Below, piece after piece: positions 18,632-27,600 of a stretch of DNA of 64,000 nucleotides. The position numbers and the translations under genes are program-made. This stretch comes from Sulfurimonas sp. HSL3-2 (lineage in GTDB: Bacteria; Campylobacterota; Campylobacteria; Campylobacterales; Sulfurimonadaceae): NCBI RefSeq assembly GCF_039645965.1, contig NZ_CP147917.1, positions 744,001-808,000 of the forward strand. Reading direction: 5' to 3'. The number at the start of each line of letters is the position of its first letter. The first letter of the stretch is position 1. Under the pieces are notes generated by a model. The model did not search any database. It saw only the letters and a program-made list of their open reading frames with translations, and was not told where the DNA came from.

Positions 18632-19399
18632 ATGAAGATCATCTATTTATTACTAATATACATTAGTGCTTTGGCATCATCGATAACTTTACAGTACGAG
18701 GGAGAATTGTCTTTTTTCGGTAAAGTCGGCGAGGCTACTCTGCAGTACACTAACGATGGAAAGAACTACCACATAAAAGTAAGTGGGAACGGAACCGGGA
18801 TAGTCGGAGAACTGACGGGAAATAAGCAATATATCATCGAGAGTATCGGTATAGTCAAAGAGAATAAACTGATCCCTATGCAGTACATCATGAGAGAGAC
18901 AAGCAATGATGAAAATAAAACAAAAACATATATATTTGACTATGACAACAATAAAACACTAATCACTCAATATAAAAAAGAGAATAAGAAAGATTTTAAG
19001 TTTGACGTCTTTAAAGGTAAGAGTCAAAGGACCGCTAAAATTGTGGAAGAAAATAGTACAAAAGAGTTAGAAAAGGTCTACCCCGATGACATGGTCAGTG
19101 TTTTTTTCAATAAAAGAAATAATCTGCTTTATATGAAACAGGGTGAGACTAAACTGATCCATGCATTAGGCAGTGAAGATACGCAAGACGGTGTCGTGAT
19201 CAGACTGATAGAGAAAAAGGACGACAAATTTATCTTCAGCGTTAGAGTCGAGAAGGATTATCTTGAAGGCGGTGCAGAAGATGTGACATTCGTCTTAGAT
19301 AAGAACAATATCCTATTTGAAACGAATGTCGACGGGATCCTCTTTTTTGGAAGTGCAAAAGTCCAAAGAAAAAGCGTCGATACAAAAAAAGCAGAATAA
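18632..19399 (+). CDS. DUF3108 domain protein, periplasmic
   Basis: A 255-residue protein with a short signal peptide (MKIIYLLLIYISALAS) and an all-beta body of the DUF3108 type (LQYEGELSFFGKVGEATLQYTNDGKNYHIKVSGNGTG...). Function of the family is unknown. No Shine-Dalgarno sequence is visible before ATG 18632; a TATGAT box ends 6 bases upstream, which would place the transcription start on or next to the ATG. The gene ends 28 bases before the MarR promoter. Confidence 0.75.
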   Translation: MKIIYLLLIYISALASSITLQYEGELSFFGKVGEATLQYTNDGKNYHIKVSGNGTGIVGELTGNKQYIIESIGIVKENKLIPMQYIMRETSNDENKTKTYIFDYDNNKTLITQYKKENKKDFKFDVFKGKSQRTAKIVEENSTKELEKVYPDDMVSVFFNKRNNLLYMKQGETKLIHALGSEDTQDGVVIRLIEKKDDKFIFSVRVEKDYLEGGAEDVTFVLDKNNILFETNVDGILFFGSAKVQRKSVDTKKAE

Positions 19400-19427
19400 A
19401 AAAAGAGAGAGGAAAATAACTTTTTAC

Positions 19428-19456
19428 TTGACATTATTACTAATTAGTAATATACT
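19428..19456 (+). promoter_or_regulatory. Consensus sigma-70 promoter of the MarR gene
   Basis: TTGACA (19428-19433) and TATACT (19451-19456) are separated by exactly 17 bases. The spacer is almost entirely filled by the MarR-type operator, so a bound repressor would block RNA polymerase directly. This is the best-looking -35/-10 pair seen in the window. Confidence 0.8.
19435..19452. promoter_or_regulatory. MarR-type operator, 18-bp perfect palindrome
   Basis: TATTACTAATTAGTAATA lies between the -35 and -10 boxes of the MarR gene. Its core TACTAATTAGTA is repeated before the YceI gene at 19945-19960. Position and pairing imply autoregulation by the MarR protein. Confidence 0.75.
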
Positions 19457-19474
19457 TTTTCTGAGGTGATTGTT

Positions 19475-19927
19475 TTGAAGATTCATTTAGAAAAAAGTTA
19501 TGGTGTTAGAGCTGACAACTCCATGAAAACATGGATACAGCTTTTTCGTACATACAACAAGGTAAGAGCAAAAGAATCGGCATACATCCAATCATTCGGG
19601 CTGACGATGAACCAGTTTCAGGTTCTTGAAGTGTTGTATCATCGTGGTGATATGAATATCGGGACGATAACAAAGCTTACGATGGGGACACCGGGCAATG
19701 TCACTGTTGTCGTCAGAAATCTAAAACGAGACGGCTGGATCAGTTCTGTTGCCGATTTAAAGGATAAAAGAGCTTCTATACTCTCCATCACTCAAAAGGG
19801 TAGGGATATTATAGAGAAGTTGTTTCCCGGTCATGCAAAAAACTTTGAAGAGTACTTTGAGGTTTTAGACGAAGATGAGACGGAGACTTTGTTTAAACTG
19901 TTAAGAAAGCTGAATAAATCACTTTAG
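19475..19927 (+). CDS. MarR family transcriptional regulator
   Basis: Winged-helix regulator of 150 residues. The MarR fold is seen as a first helix (TWIQLFRTYNKVRAKESAYIQSFGLTMNQFQVLEVLYHRG), a recognition region (GTITKLTMGTPGNVTVVVRNLKRDGWI), and a wing (SSVADLKDKRASILSITQKGRDII) with the conserved D-K-R. The TTG at 19475 is preferred over an in-frame GTG at 19466, because GAGGTGAT, an extended anti-Shine-Dalgarno match, lies directly before it and overlaps that GTG. It probably represses itself and the following YceI-dioxygenase-pirin genes. The inducer is unknown; the neighbours suggest an oxidised or aromatic compound. Confidence 0.9.
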   Translation: MKIHLEKSYGVRADNSMKTWIQLFRTYNKVRAKESAYIQSFGLTMNQFQVLEVLYHRGDMNIGTITKLTMGTPGNVTVVVRNLKRDGWISSVADLKDKRASILSITQKGRDIIEKLFPGHAKNFEEYFEVLDEDETETLFKLLRKLNKSL

Positions 19928-19944
19928 CTTTTTTTTGACTAAAT

Positions 19945-19960
19945 ACTACTAATTAGTAGT
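19945..19960. promoter_or_regulatory. Second MarR-type operator, 16-bp perfect palindrome
   Basis: ACTACTAATTAGTAGT shares the 12-base core TACTAATTAGTA with the operator at 19435-19452. It lies just after TTGACT (19935-19940) and 16 bases before the YceI start, so it probably controls the YceI-dioxygenase-pirin unit. Confidence 0.72.
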
Positions 19961-19975
19961 TTAAAAGGATAGATT

Positions 19976-20545
19976 ATGAGATTAAAAGTAATATTGTTGG
20001 CTACAACACTAAGTTTCGGGACACTGTTTGCAGGAATGTATAAAGTCGATGTCGACCACTCCAATGTCGCTTTTAAAGTCAAACATATGATGATATCCAA
20101 TGTTAAGGGAGAGTTTAAGAAGTTTAGCGGTACGTTTGAGTATGATGAAAAGACAAACAGTTTGAAAGCTTTGCAAGGAATAGTGGATATCGATTCTATC
20201 AGCACGGACAATGCAAAAAGAGACGCTCATCTCAAAAGTGCCGATTTCTTTGATGCGGCGAAATATCCTACTATGAGTTATGTACTTGAAAGAGTAAAGG
20301 GTGATACGGCTTACGGGAAACTGACTATGCACGGCATAACAAAAGAGGTGAAGATGGAACTTGAGACGAGCGGAACCGTAGTAAAAGATCCTTGGGGCAA
20401 TACAAGAACAGGTCTGTCATTATCAGGCAAGATAAATAGAAAAGATTTCGGCCTTAACTGGAATCAGGTTATTGAAGCAGGCGGTGTCATGGTCGGCGAT
20501 GAGGTCAAGATGAGTATAGAACTAGAGGGTATATTACAAAAATAA
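19976..20545 (+). CDS. YceI family periplasmic protein
   Basis: A 189-residue exported protein with a signal peptide (about 1-19, cut at LFA-GMYK) and a lipocalin-like YceI barrel: VDVDHSNVAFKVKHMMISNVKGEFKKFSG, then TKEVKMELE and RKDFGLNWNQVIEAGG. YceI proteins bind polyprenoid or other amphipathic molecules in the periplasm; the ligand here is not known. An AAAAGGA ribosome site lies 6-7 bases before ATG. It heads a three-gene unit controlled by the palindrome just upstream. Confidence 0.92.
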   Translation: MRLKVILLATTLSFGTLFAGMYKVDVDHSNVAFKVKHMMISNVKGEFKKFSGTFEYDEKTNSLKALQGIVDIDSISTDNAKRDAHLKSADFFDAAKYPTMSYVLERVKGDTAYGKLTMHGITKEVKMELETSGTVVKDPWGNTRTGLSLSGKINRKDFGLNWNQVIEAGGVMVGDEVKMSIELEGILQK

Positions 20546-20556
20546 AAGGTCTTAAG

Positions 20557-21318
20557 ATGATGTCAGCACTTTTTATCGGGCACGGTAATCCAATGAACGC
20601 CATAGAAAAAAACGAGTTTACGGACTCGTTGGACAGAGTCGGTAAAACACTTACAAAGCCAAAAGCTATACTTGTCATCTCTGCACATTGGGTCACGCCC
20701 TACAGTGCAGTGGCTTTACATAGCGAAGATAATATCCTGTATGATATGTACGGATTTCCTAAAGCACTTTATGATGTGAAGTATCAAGTAAAAAATGCAG
20801 ATTTTTTGATACCTGAACTGAAAAGACTGATCCCCTCTTTAAGAGTTGAAAGCAGAGACTTGGATCATGGAGTCTGGAGTGTGCTTCTTCATCTGTTTCC
20901 AAAGATGGATATCCCGGTAATCCAACTCAGTATCGATGCGACATTATCAATGCGGGAACATTTTGAATTAGGCAGAAAACTCGCTGTATTAAGAGAATCG
21001 GATGTTATGATAATAGCCAGCGGTAACGTAACACATAATCTAAGAGAAGCTGTTTTGTGGGATAAAGATGCACCTATAGCGGAGTGGGCAGAGGAGTTCG
21101 ACGGATTCATTAAAGATGCCCTCTTAGCACGGGAGTATGATACACTTATAGAGTTTGAGAAAAAACAGCGTTATGCACACTTGGCACATCCCACTACAGA
21201 ACATTATATACCGCTGCTTTATATAGCAGGTGCGATGCAGCGCGGAGATGAAAGTAGTTTTATCTATGAAGGGATCGAACACGGAAATCTAAGTATGCGA
21301 AGCTGGATGGTGTACTAA
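20557..21318 (+). CDS. ygiD: 4,5-DOPA dioxygenase extradiol-like protein (LigB type)
   Basis: A 253-residue member of the LigB/DODA class III extradiol dioxygenase superfamily, close in form to E. coli YgiD. Metal ligands are visible as His in GHGNPM and His in SAHWVTP. LDHGVWSVLLHLFPKMDIPVIQLSID and ASGNVTHNL are conserved. It would open the ring of catechol-type substrates such as L-DOPA with Fe(II) or Zn; the physiological substrate is not known. Two adjacent ATG codons make the exact start uncertain by one residue. Eleven bases separate it from yceI. Confidence 0.88.
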   Translation: MMSALFIGHGNPMNAIEKNEFTDSLDRVGKTLTKPKAILVISAHWVTPYSAVALHSEDNILYDMYGFPKALYDVKYQVKNADFLIPELKRLIPSLRVESRDLDHGVWSVLLHLFPKMDIPVIQLSIDATLSMREHFELGRKLAVLRESDVMIIASGNVTHNLREAVLWDKDAPIAEWAEEFDGFIKDALLAREYDTLIEFEKKQRYAHLAHPTTEHYIPLLYIAGAMQRGDESSFIYEGIEHGNLSMRSWMVY

Positions 21319-21335
21319 CAAAGAGGAGAACAAAG

Positions 21336-22040
21336 ATGCTGAAAAAGATAGATAAAGAGAAGATGTTCCTGTCAGATCAAGGATGGCTGCAGAGCAGATT
21401 TCATTTTTCATTTGCCGAGTACAGAGACTATGACAATATGAACTTTGGAGTCCTGCGAGTTTTAAACGATGATATCGTCCATCCGCAAAGCGGTTTTGGA
21501 ATGCATCCGCATCGCGATATGGAGATCATCTCTTATGTCGTAGACGGCGAGATAACGCATAAAGACTCTATGGGAAACGAGAGAACGCTAAAGCGCGGTG
21601 AAGTGCAGTATATGAGTGCAGGCGAGGGCGTGTATCATTCAGAGTACAACAACCACAAGACAGATGATCTGAGACTTCTGCAGATATGGATCATGCCTCC
21701 CAGAAAAGGGTTGCCGACGATATACGGCGATGTGTCGTATAAAGAGGAGGAGAGAAAGAACAGACTTCTGCATATCGTCTCAGATGAAGAGGGCGACGCA
21801 AAAGTAAAGCTCCATCAAGACGCTAACATCTATGTCAGTGAACTCGATGCCGGTAAAGAGATCCGCTTTGCTATAGGCAATGGCAGACAGATATATTTTG
21901 TCCAGATAGAAGGCGAGAGTGAAGTAAACGGCTTACATGTAAAGAGAAGCGACGCCGTCAAGATCACGGATGAAAAGAGCTTACATGTAAAGGCTGTAAA
22001 TGACTCGCATTTTCTTTTTATCGAGATGAAAGCTGTTTGA
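21336..22040 (+). CDS. Pirin family protein (YhhW-like)
   Basis: A 234-residue double-cupin protein. The N-terminal cupin has the metal-binding pattern GFGMHPHRDMEIISYVVDGEITHKDS with His residues and EGVYHSEYN; the C-terminal half (LDAGKEIRFAIGNGRQIYFVQIEGESEVNG) lacks metal ligands, as in YhhW. Some relatives have quercetin 2,3-dioxygenase activity; others sense redox. An AGAGGAG ribosome site precedes ATG 21336. Last gene of the MarR-controlled unit. It contains two copies of TTACATGTAA only 38 bases apart. Confidence 0.9.
   Translation: MLKKIDKEKMFLSDQGWLQSRFHFSFAEYRDYDNMNFGVLRVLNDDIVHPQSGFGMHPHRDMEIISYVVDGEITHKDSMGNERTLKRGEVQYMSAGEGVYHSEYNNHKTDDLRLLQIWIMPPRKGLPTIYGDVSYKEEERKNRLLHIVSDEEGDAKVKLHQDANIYVSELDAGKEIRFAIGNGRQIYFVQIEGESEVNGLHVKRSDAVKITDEKSLHVKAVNDSHFLFIEMKAV
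21933..21942. repeat. TTACATGTAA copy, in pirin gene (first)
   Basis: Exact copy, reading TTA CAT GTA A (LHVK). Confidence 0.9.
21981..21990. repeat. TTACATGTAA copy, in pirin gene (second)
   Basis: Exact copy, reading TTA CAT GTA A (LHVK), 48 bases from the previous copy. Confidence 0.9.
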
Positions 22041-22082
22041 ATTAAGCAAAGATAAAGCAAGAAAACTTTACAATCCTATAAA

Positions 22083-22099
22083 TGACTGATGGTCGGTCA
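22083..22099. promoter_or_regulatory. TetR-type operator before the RND operon
   Basis: TGACTGA-TGG-TCGGTCA is an inverted repeat with six of seven bases pairing, resembling the GACCGnCnGTC sites of AcrR-like TetR repressors. It lies 26 bases before the TetR start, next to a TATAAA/TACAAT stretch that could be the -10 box, so autorepression is likely. Confidence 0.65.
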
Positions 22100-22124
22100 T
22101 TCTTATTTTCTATATGGAGCGTCT

Positions 22125-22721
22125 ATGGCAATCATTGTAGACAAGGTTCAAAAACGTCGCGATATCGCCCTTGCATGTAAGGAGCTTTTTGTCGTAAACG
22201 GTATAAAAAGCATAACGATTTCACAGATAGCAAAAACAGCAGGAGTGGGCAAGGGTACGCTTTACGATTACTTTAAAAACAAAGAGGATATCGTTTTTGA
22301 GATCGTGAATATTTTACTTCAAAAACACAATGAACTCAAAGAGAAGAAGATATCCAAAGTAACATCCACAAAAGAGAAGATAAAAATATTTTCCGATTTC
22401 TTTTACAGCGAAGAAGAGGCAGAATTAAGAGAGCTGTATAAAGATTTTGTCTCGATCACGCTCAGCGAGCCGAACAAAGAGATGATTGAGTTTCAGAGCA
22501 GATGCTTTGAGGAGTATCGCAGATGGTTCAAAGAGATCCTCCAAGAGGGGATAGATAAGGGTGAGATCATAGAGAAGTCTATAAATCTGGCCAACGGACT
22601 TTTCGCTCTAGGCGAGGGGATGTTTATATCAAGCTGTGTCACTGATACGATCGATGATCTTAAAAAAGAGATAGACGATTATATAGATACGCTATTTGAT
22701 TTAATAGAGGTGAAGAGATGA
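22125..22721 (+). CDS. TetR/AcrR family regulator of the RND efflux operon
   Basis: A 198-residue repressor. The N-terminal helix-turn-helix (KRRDIALACKELFVVNGIKSITISQIAKTAGVGKGTLYDYFKNKEDI) is classic TetR; the rest is a ligand-binding helical domain with acidic stretches. ATG 22125 is chosen because GGAG lies 5 bases upstream; an earlier in-frame ATG at 22089 falls inside the operator and lacks a ribosome site. The stop overlaps the TolC gene start (ATGA), so repressor and pump are one operon. The inducer is unknown. Confidence 0.92.
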   Translation: MAIIVDKVQKRRDIALACKELFVVNGIKSITISQIAKTAGVGKGTLYDYFKNKEDIVFEIVNILLQKHNELKEKKISKVTSTKEKIKIFSDFFYSEEEAELRELYKDFVSITLSEPNKEMIEFQSRCFEEYRRWFKEILQEGIDKGEIIEKSINLANGLFALGEGMFISSCVTDTIDDLKKEIDDYIDTLFDLIEVKR

Positions 22722-23944
22722 TTAGATTAGTTTTACTATTGGTGCCGGTTTTCGTTTGTGCGGACGACTTGAAAGGTCTGCTTGATTTTGCAACGAAAAA
22801 CAGTGACCTGGTGGTCTCAAAAACATTATCGCAGGATGCAAAAAGCAAAGAGCTGGACTCACAGAAAAGTGCCTATTTTCCTACATTGGACGTGGGTGCA
22901 TTTTATCAAAGACTTGATGAGAGAAGTCCCTATATGCCCGGTGATACATATGCGGGATATGCAAAAGTAGGTGTCGACATCTATGACGGTGGCCGCAAGT
23001 CCTCATTGGTCGATCAAAAAGAGAATGAGTTCAAAGCAAGCAGTTTTGAGACTGAGGCGATGAAGAAAAGCCTCTCTTTACAGATAGTTCAGGAGTTCTT
23101 TACCATCAAGACCCTGCAGGCTACTTTAGAAGCCAGACTAGAAGCGGACAAATCGTTAAAAGCACAGCTTTACCGCATGACACAGTTCTATCTGGCAAAA
23201 GTCGCAACAAAAGATGATGTCGACAGACTGCAAGCCGCTTACGATACAAACGTCTACAACATAGAATCCGTAAAACTTCAGATACTCTCGGCTACAAAAC
23301 AGCTGGAACTAAAAGTCGGAAAAAGCGTAGAGAATCTGGATGATTCATCATTTGAAGAACTTGCAAACAGCGATTATGAACTGATAGACTCCACAAAAGC
23401 CCTTATGGCACAAAAAGACTCCGTAAAGTACAGTGCAGAGTCGTTAGCAAGCGTCTACTACCCTGTCTTAAGAGTCGAAGATACATACAGCCTTTACGGA
23501 TATGACAGATCAGACCTGCAACATCCAGAGGGTGCAAAAGAGCAGAACAAACTGATGGTCACTTTAAATATGAGGATCTTTGACAACGGTTCGGTGCAAA
23601 AGACAAAAGAAGCGGTACTTGTGAACGCGCAGGCGCTCAATACTCAGATCAATTATCTGACAAATGAACAAAAAGTGAATTTCAGCATCGCAGAAGCGAG
23701 TTTAAATACAAGCAAAGCCGAGATACAAAGCGCACAAAGCGCTCTTGAAGCGGCAAAAAGTGCATTTAAGACCATAGAGGAAAAGTATAATGCGGGCATC
23801 GCGGACAACGTGACTTACCTTGATGCTTTGACATCTCTTACAAATGCAAAAGCTTTATATACGAAAGCGAAAAACGATGAACAGATAGCGTATGCGACAT
23901 ACTACTTTTACAGCGGAAAGAATATAGGAGATTATTTAAAATGA
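22718..23944 (+). CDS. TolC family outer membrane channel
   Basis: Outer-membrane efflux protein of 408 residues with a signal peptide (MIRLVLLLVPVFVCA). The two-fold TolC repeat is seen as long helices rich in Gln, Ala and Lys: about 35-190 and 230-400, with the VKVGVDIYDGGRKSSLVDQ and LNMRIFDNGSVQKTKEAVL strand segments at matching places. It forms the trimeric exit duct for the RND pump encoded two genes on. Coupled by ATGA overlap to the genes on both sides. Confidence 0.92.
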   Translation: MIRLVLLLVPVFVCADDLKGLLDFATKNSDLVVSKTLSQDAKSKELDSQKSAYFPTLDVGAFYQRLDERSPYMPGDTYAGYAKVGVDIYDGGRKSSLVDQKENEFKASSFETEAMKKSLSLQIVQEFFTIKTLQATLEARLEADKSLKAQLYRMTQFYLAKVATKDDVDRLQAAYDTNVYNIESVKLQILSATKQLELKVGKSVENLDDSSFEELANSDYELIDSTKALMAQKDSVKYSAESLASVYYPVLRVEDTYSLYGYDRSDLQHPEGAKEQNKLMVTLNMRIFDNGSVQKTKEAVLVNAQALNTQINYLTNEQKVNFSIAEASLNTSKAEIQSAQSALEAAKSAFKTIEEKYNAGIADNVTYLDALTSLTNAKALYTKAKNDEQIAYATYYFYSGKNIGDYLK

Positions 23945-24693
23945 GAAAAATACTATTTGGATTATTGGTACTGCTCGCAGGACTGCATGCAGAGGATATC
24001 TATGCGACATTTGACGTAAAAGCGGATAAAAGCGCGAATCTTGCCTTTTATGCAAGCGGTATCGTTGAAAAAGTCTACGTCGACATCTCCTCGAAAGTAA
24101 AAAAAGGAGACAGACTGGCAGAGCTTCAAAACTCTGATATAAAAGCTTCTCTAGACATGGCAAAGAGCACTCTCGAAGATGCAAAGGTAAACCTGCAGTA
24201 CACTTCAAGAGATTATGAGAGACAATTGAAGATAAAGACACTTATAGACGAAGCGCAGTTCGACAAGTATCAGCTGGCGTATGAAAGAGCGAAAGTAGCT
24301 GTGGCATCTGCTGAGGCAAATGTCGCTTATAAACAGTCATTACTGGATAATACTACTCTTTATGCACCTTTTGACGGAGTCATATTCAATAAAGATATAG
24401 AGGTCGGCGATGTCGTGAACTCTATGATGGTTAAGACGGTCTTCAATATCCAAAGCACGTCAAAAAGAAAACTGATCGTAGAGTTTGACCAGACGCATTG
24501 GAAGGATGTAAAAGTAGGCGACACTTTTAGATACAAAGTAGACGGGGACACGAAAGAGTATACGGGAAAAATATCTAAGATATATCCATCGGCGAACAAC
24601 TCAAACAGAAAGATCAAAGCTGAAGTTATGGCAGATGATTTTATCGTCGGATTGTTTGGGGACGGCTATATCCAAACAAAACAGACAAAGTAG
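23941..24693 (+). CDS. RND efflux periplasmic adaptor, short form
   Basis: Membrane fusion protein of 250 residues with a signal peptide (MRKILFGLLVLLAGLHA). Lipoyl halves (ASGIVEKVYVDISSKVKKGDRLAEL and LYAPFDGVIFNKDIEVGDVV) flank a helical hairpin of about 75 residues, followed by one beta-barrel domain. It is about 100 residues shorter than AcrA-type adaptors, lacking most of the C-terminal membrane-proximal domain. Such short forms are seen in heavy-metal or simple RND systems. It links the TolC-like channel to the RND pump. Confidence 0.88.
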   Translation: MRKILFGLLVLLAGLHAEDIYATFDVKADKSANLAFYASGIVEKVYVDISSKVKKGDRLAELQNSDIKASLDMAKSTLEDAKVNLQYTSRDYERQLKIKTLIDEAQFDKYQLAYERAKVAVASAEANVAYKQSLLDNTTLYAPFDGVIFNKDIEVGDVVNSMMVKTVFNIQSTSKRKLIVEFDQTHWKDVKVGDTFRYKVDGDTKEYTGKISKIYPSANNSNRKIKAEVMADDFIVGLFGDGYIQTKQTK

Positions 24694-24699
24694 GTCTTG

Positions 24700-27600
24700 A
24701 TGTATAAATTTGCAATAAAGAGACCGATCGCGACACTGATGTACGTCATGACTCTTGTCATCTTCGGATACCTGAGTTTCAAGTCGATGCCGGCAGCACT
24801 TTTTCCAAACGTCGACTTCCCGATGGTGACGGTAAAAACGGTATATCCCGGAGCTGAATCAAGCACGATCGAGTCTCAGGTAACAGATAAGATAGAAGAA
24901 GCGGTATCAAGTATCGGCGGAGTCGATAATATCGTCTCTACAAGCAGTGACGGCGTGAGTGTCGTGACGGTGAAGTTCTTCTTGGAGCGTAATATCGATG
25001 AAGCGACGAATGATGTCAGAGACAAGGTCTCTGCCGTCACGCTTCCTACAAAAGCCAAGACTCCTTTGGTCAGTAAACTTGATATCGGTTCGGCGTCGGT
25101 CATCAATGTTTTCCTGACTGCAAAAAAAGACAACATCAAAGAGTTGATGGTCTTTGCAGATGAAAAGGTAAAACCGACACTGCAAAAGATCAACGGTGTG
25201 GGTGCGATCAATATCATCGGCTATAAAGACAAAGAGATACGTATCTATCCAAATATTGAGATGTTGAACAAGTTCGGCATCACTGTTGAAGAGTTAAATA
25301 ACATCGTAGCAGAAGAGAACGTCAAGATAGGCGGCGGAAAGCTTATATCTCGTACAAAAGAGTATGTCTTAAAGACAAAAGCCGATGCACTGAGTGTCGA
25401 AGAACTCAAAAATATCGTTATCAAGGACAACATAAAACTTAAAGATATCGCGACTGTTGAAGATGGTCTGAGTGATCCTAAAAGCTACTCTTCATATAAC
25501 TCTCAAGAGGGTGTGATGCTTGAGGTCCAAAAGATCTCGGGCACAAATACGCTTGATATTATAGAGCGTGTAAAAGATGTCGTGCCGCAGCTGCAAAAGA
25601 TGGCAGGCGATGACTTTGGAGTGCAGACACTGCAGGATACGGCTCCTTTTATTATCCACTCTCTTGAAGATGTCGAGTTTGACTTGGTCTACGGTGCAAT
25701 ACTCGCGGTCATCATCGTTTTTGGATTTTTGCGTAACTTTACCATCACGGCGGTATCGGCTCTTTCCATTCCGATCTCTATCATGGGTACGATCGCTTTG
25801 ATGGACTACATGGGTTTTGATCTGAACAAGATGACGCTTATCGGTTTGACGCTCTCCATCGGTATCATCATCGATGATGCTATCGTCGTCTTAGAGAACA
25901 TCTATAAAAAGATGGAAGCGGGTATGGGCAAGTTTGAAGCGGCATTATATGGTGTAAAAGAGATGGCGTTTGCAATCCTTGCGATCTCAGCGATGCTTCT
26001 TGCCGTATTTATTCCGGTCGCAAACATGAGCGGGATAGTCGGAAAGTTCTTTGAAAGCTTTGCGATGACGGTCGGTTTTGCCGTTGTTATCTCATACACG
26101 GTGGCTATGAGTTTCATGCCGAGTTTAAGCGCAAGAGTCCTGCATAAAGGCGAGAGCAGGTTTTACAATATTACAGAGCCGATATTTAAGCTTTTTGAGA
26201 GGATGTATGACAAGACACTGAAGTTCGTTTTGAGATTTAAACTCTTGACACTTGTCTTTGTAATACTTGTTTTTGTAGGTTCACTGAGTCTGTTTCCAAA
26301 GATAGGGATGGACTTTATACCAAAAGAGGATAAAGCGGAGTTTGAGATACAGCTAAGAGCAAATGCGGGTATCTCTTTAGATGAGATGATAAGAGAATCC
26401 AAAAAGATAGAGGATCAGGTAAGAAAAAACAAAGATGTCCTTTTTACCACACTTAGTGTCGGATACAACAGTGTTCAGGAAAAGAACAAGGCACTTATCT
26501 ATGTCAAGCTGACACCAAAAGACAAAAGAAAACTCGATCAAGAACAGATCATTCAAAACTTCAGGGGTGAGTTGAAACCTTTTTCGAACAAAGATATGTT
26601 CATAACAGCCGCTGCGATCCCAAATATCAAAGGTGCAGGGGTCAGTGTACCGTACCAGATAGTCTTGCTGTCAGATTCATTTGAAGACCTTCAAAAGGGA
26701 ACAAAAAATCTTACGGATTATCTGAAAAAGAAAAAAGGGTTTGTCGATGTTGACACAAATCTTGATGACGGAAAACCGCAGATAGATATAAACATCATCA
26801 GAGAGAACGCTTCAAGACTCGGCATTACGGCATCACAGATATCTCAAGCCATCTCGACTGCTTTTTCAAGTGATCTGGAGATATCTTATTTTGAGGAAAA
26901 CGGCAAGCAGTACAATATCACGCTTCGTTTTGACGATGCGCACAGAGTGAGCATAGATGATATTAAAAAGATTCAATTGCGTGCGAAAAACGGTCAACTT
27001 GTTTATTTAAGCGGTTTGGTGAGATTTACAAATACTTCATCTCAGGCAAGTATCTATCACTTTGACCGACAAAGACAGGTCAGTATCTATGCGGATCTGT
27101 TCGGGCTTGACCTCGGCGGTGCAGTGAACTATACAAAAGAGGGGATCGACAAACTTCTGCCTCCGGGAGTCACATATAAATTTACGGGATTTGCCGATGA
27201 GATGGTAAAAACCGGCAAGGCTTTCGGTGTAGCCGTGGGACTTTCGGTCATATTGATGTTCATTATCCTTGCGGTGCTGTATGAGTCGCTTATCCAGCCT
27301 ATTATCATCATGATGGCACTTCCTCTTAGCATCATAGGGGTTATGCTGGCACTTTTTGCAACAGGAGAGCACTTCAGTCTTTTTGTCATGATCGGCTTTA
27401 TGCTGCTTATGGGGATGGTTGGAAAGAATGCTGTTTTACTTGTAGATTTTGCAAATACTGCCATTGAAAATGGGAAAAATGCGGACGAAGCGTTACTTGA
27501 AGCAGGAGAAAAAAGGTTAAGACCTATTTTAATGACTACAATCGCCATGATTTTTGCTATGATTCCAATTGCGATTAGTACAAGCTTAGGAAGTGAGACA

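Noticed and set aside
22089-22124. N-terminal extension of the TetR gene
   Set aside because: Would begin inside the operator and lacks a ribosome site; ATG 22125 has GGAG.
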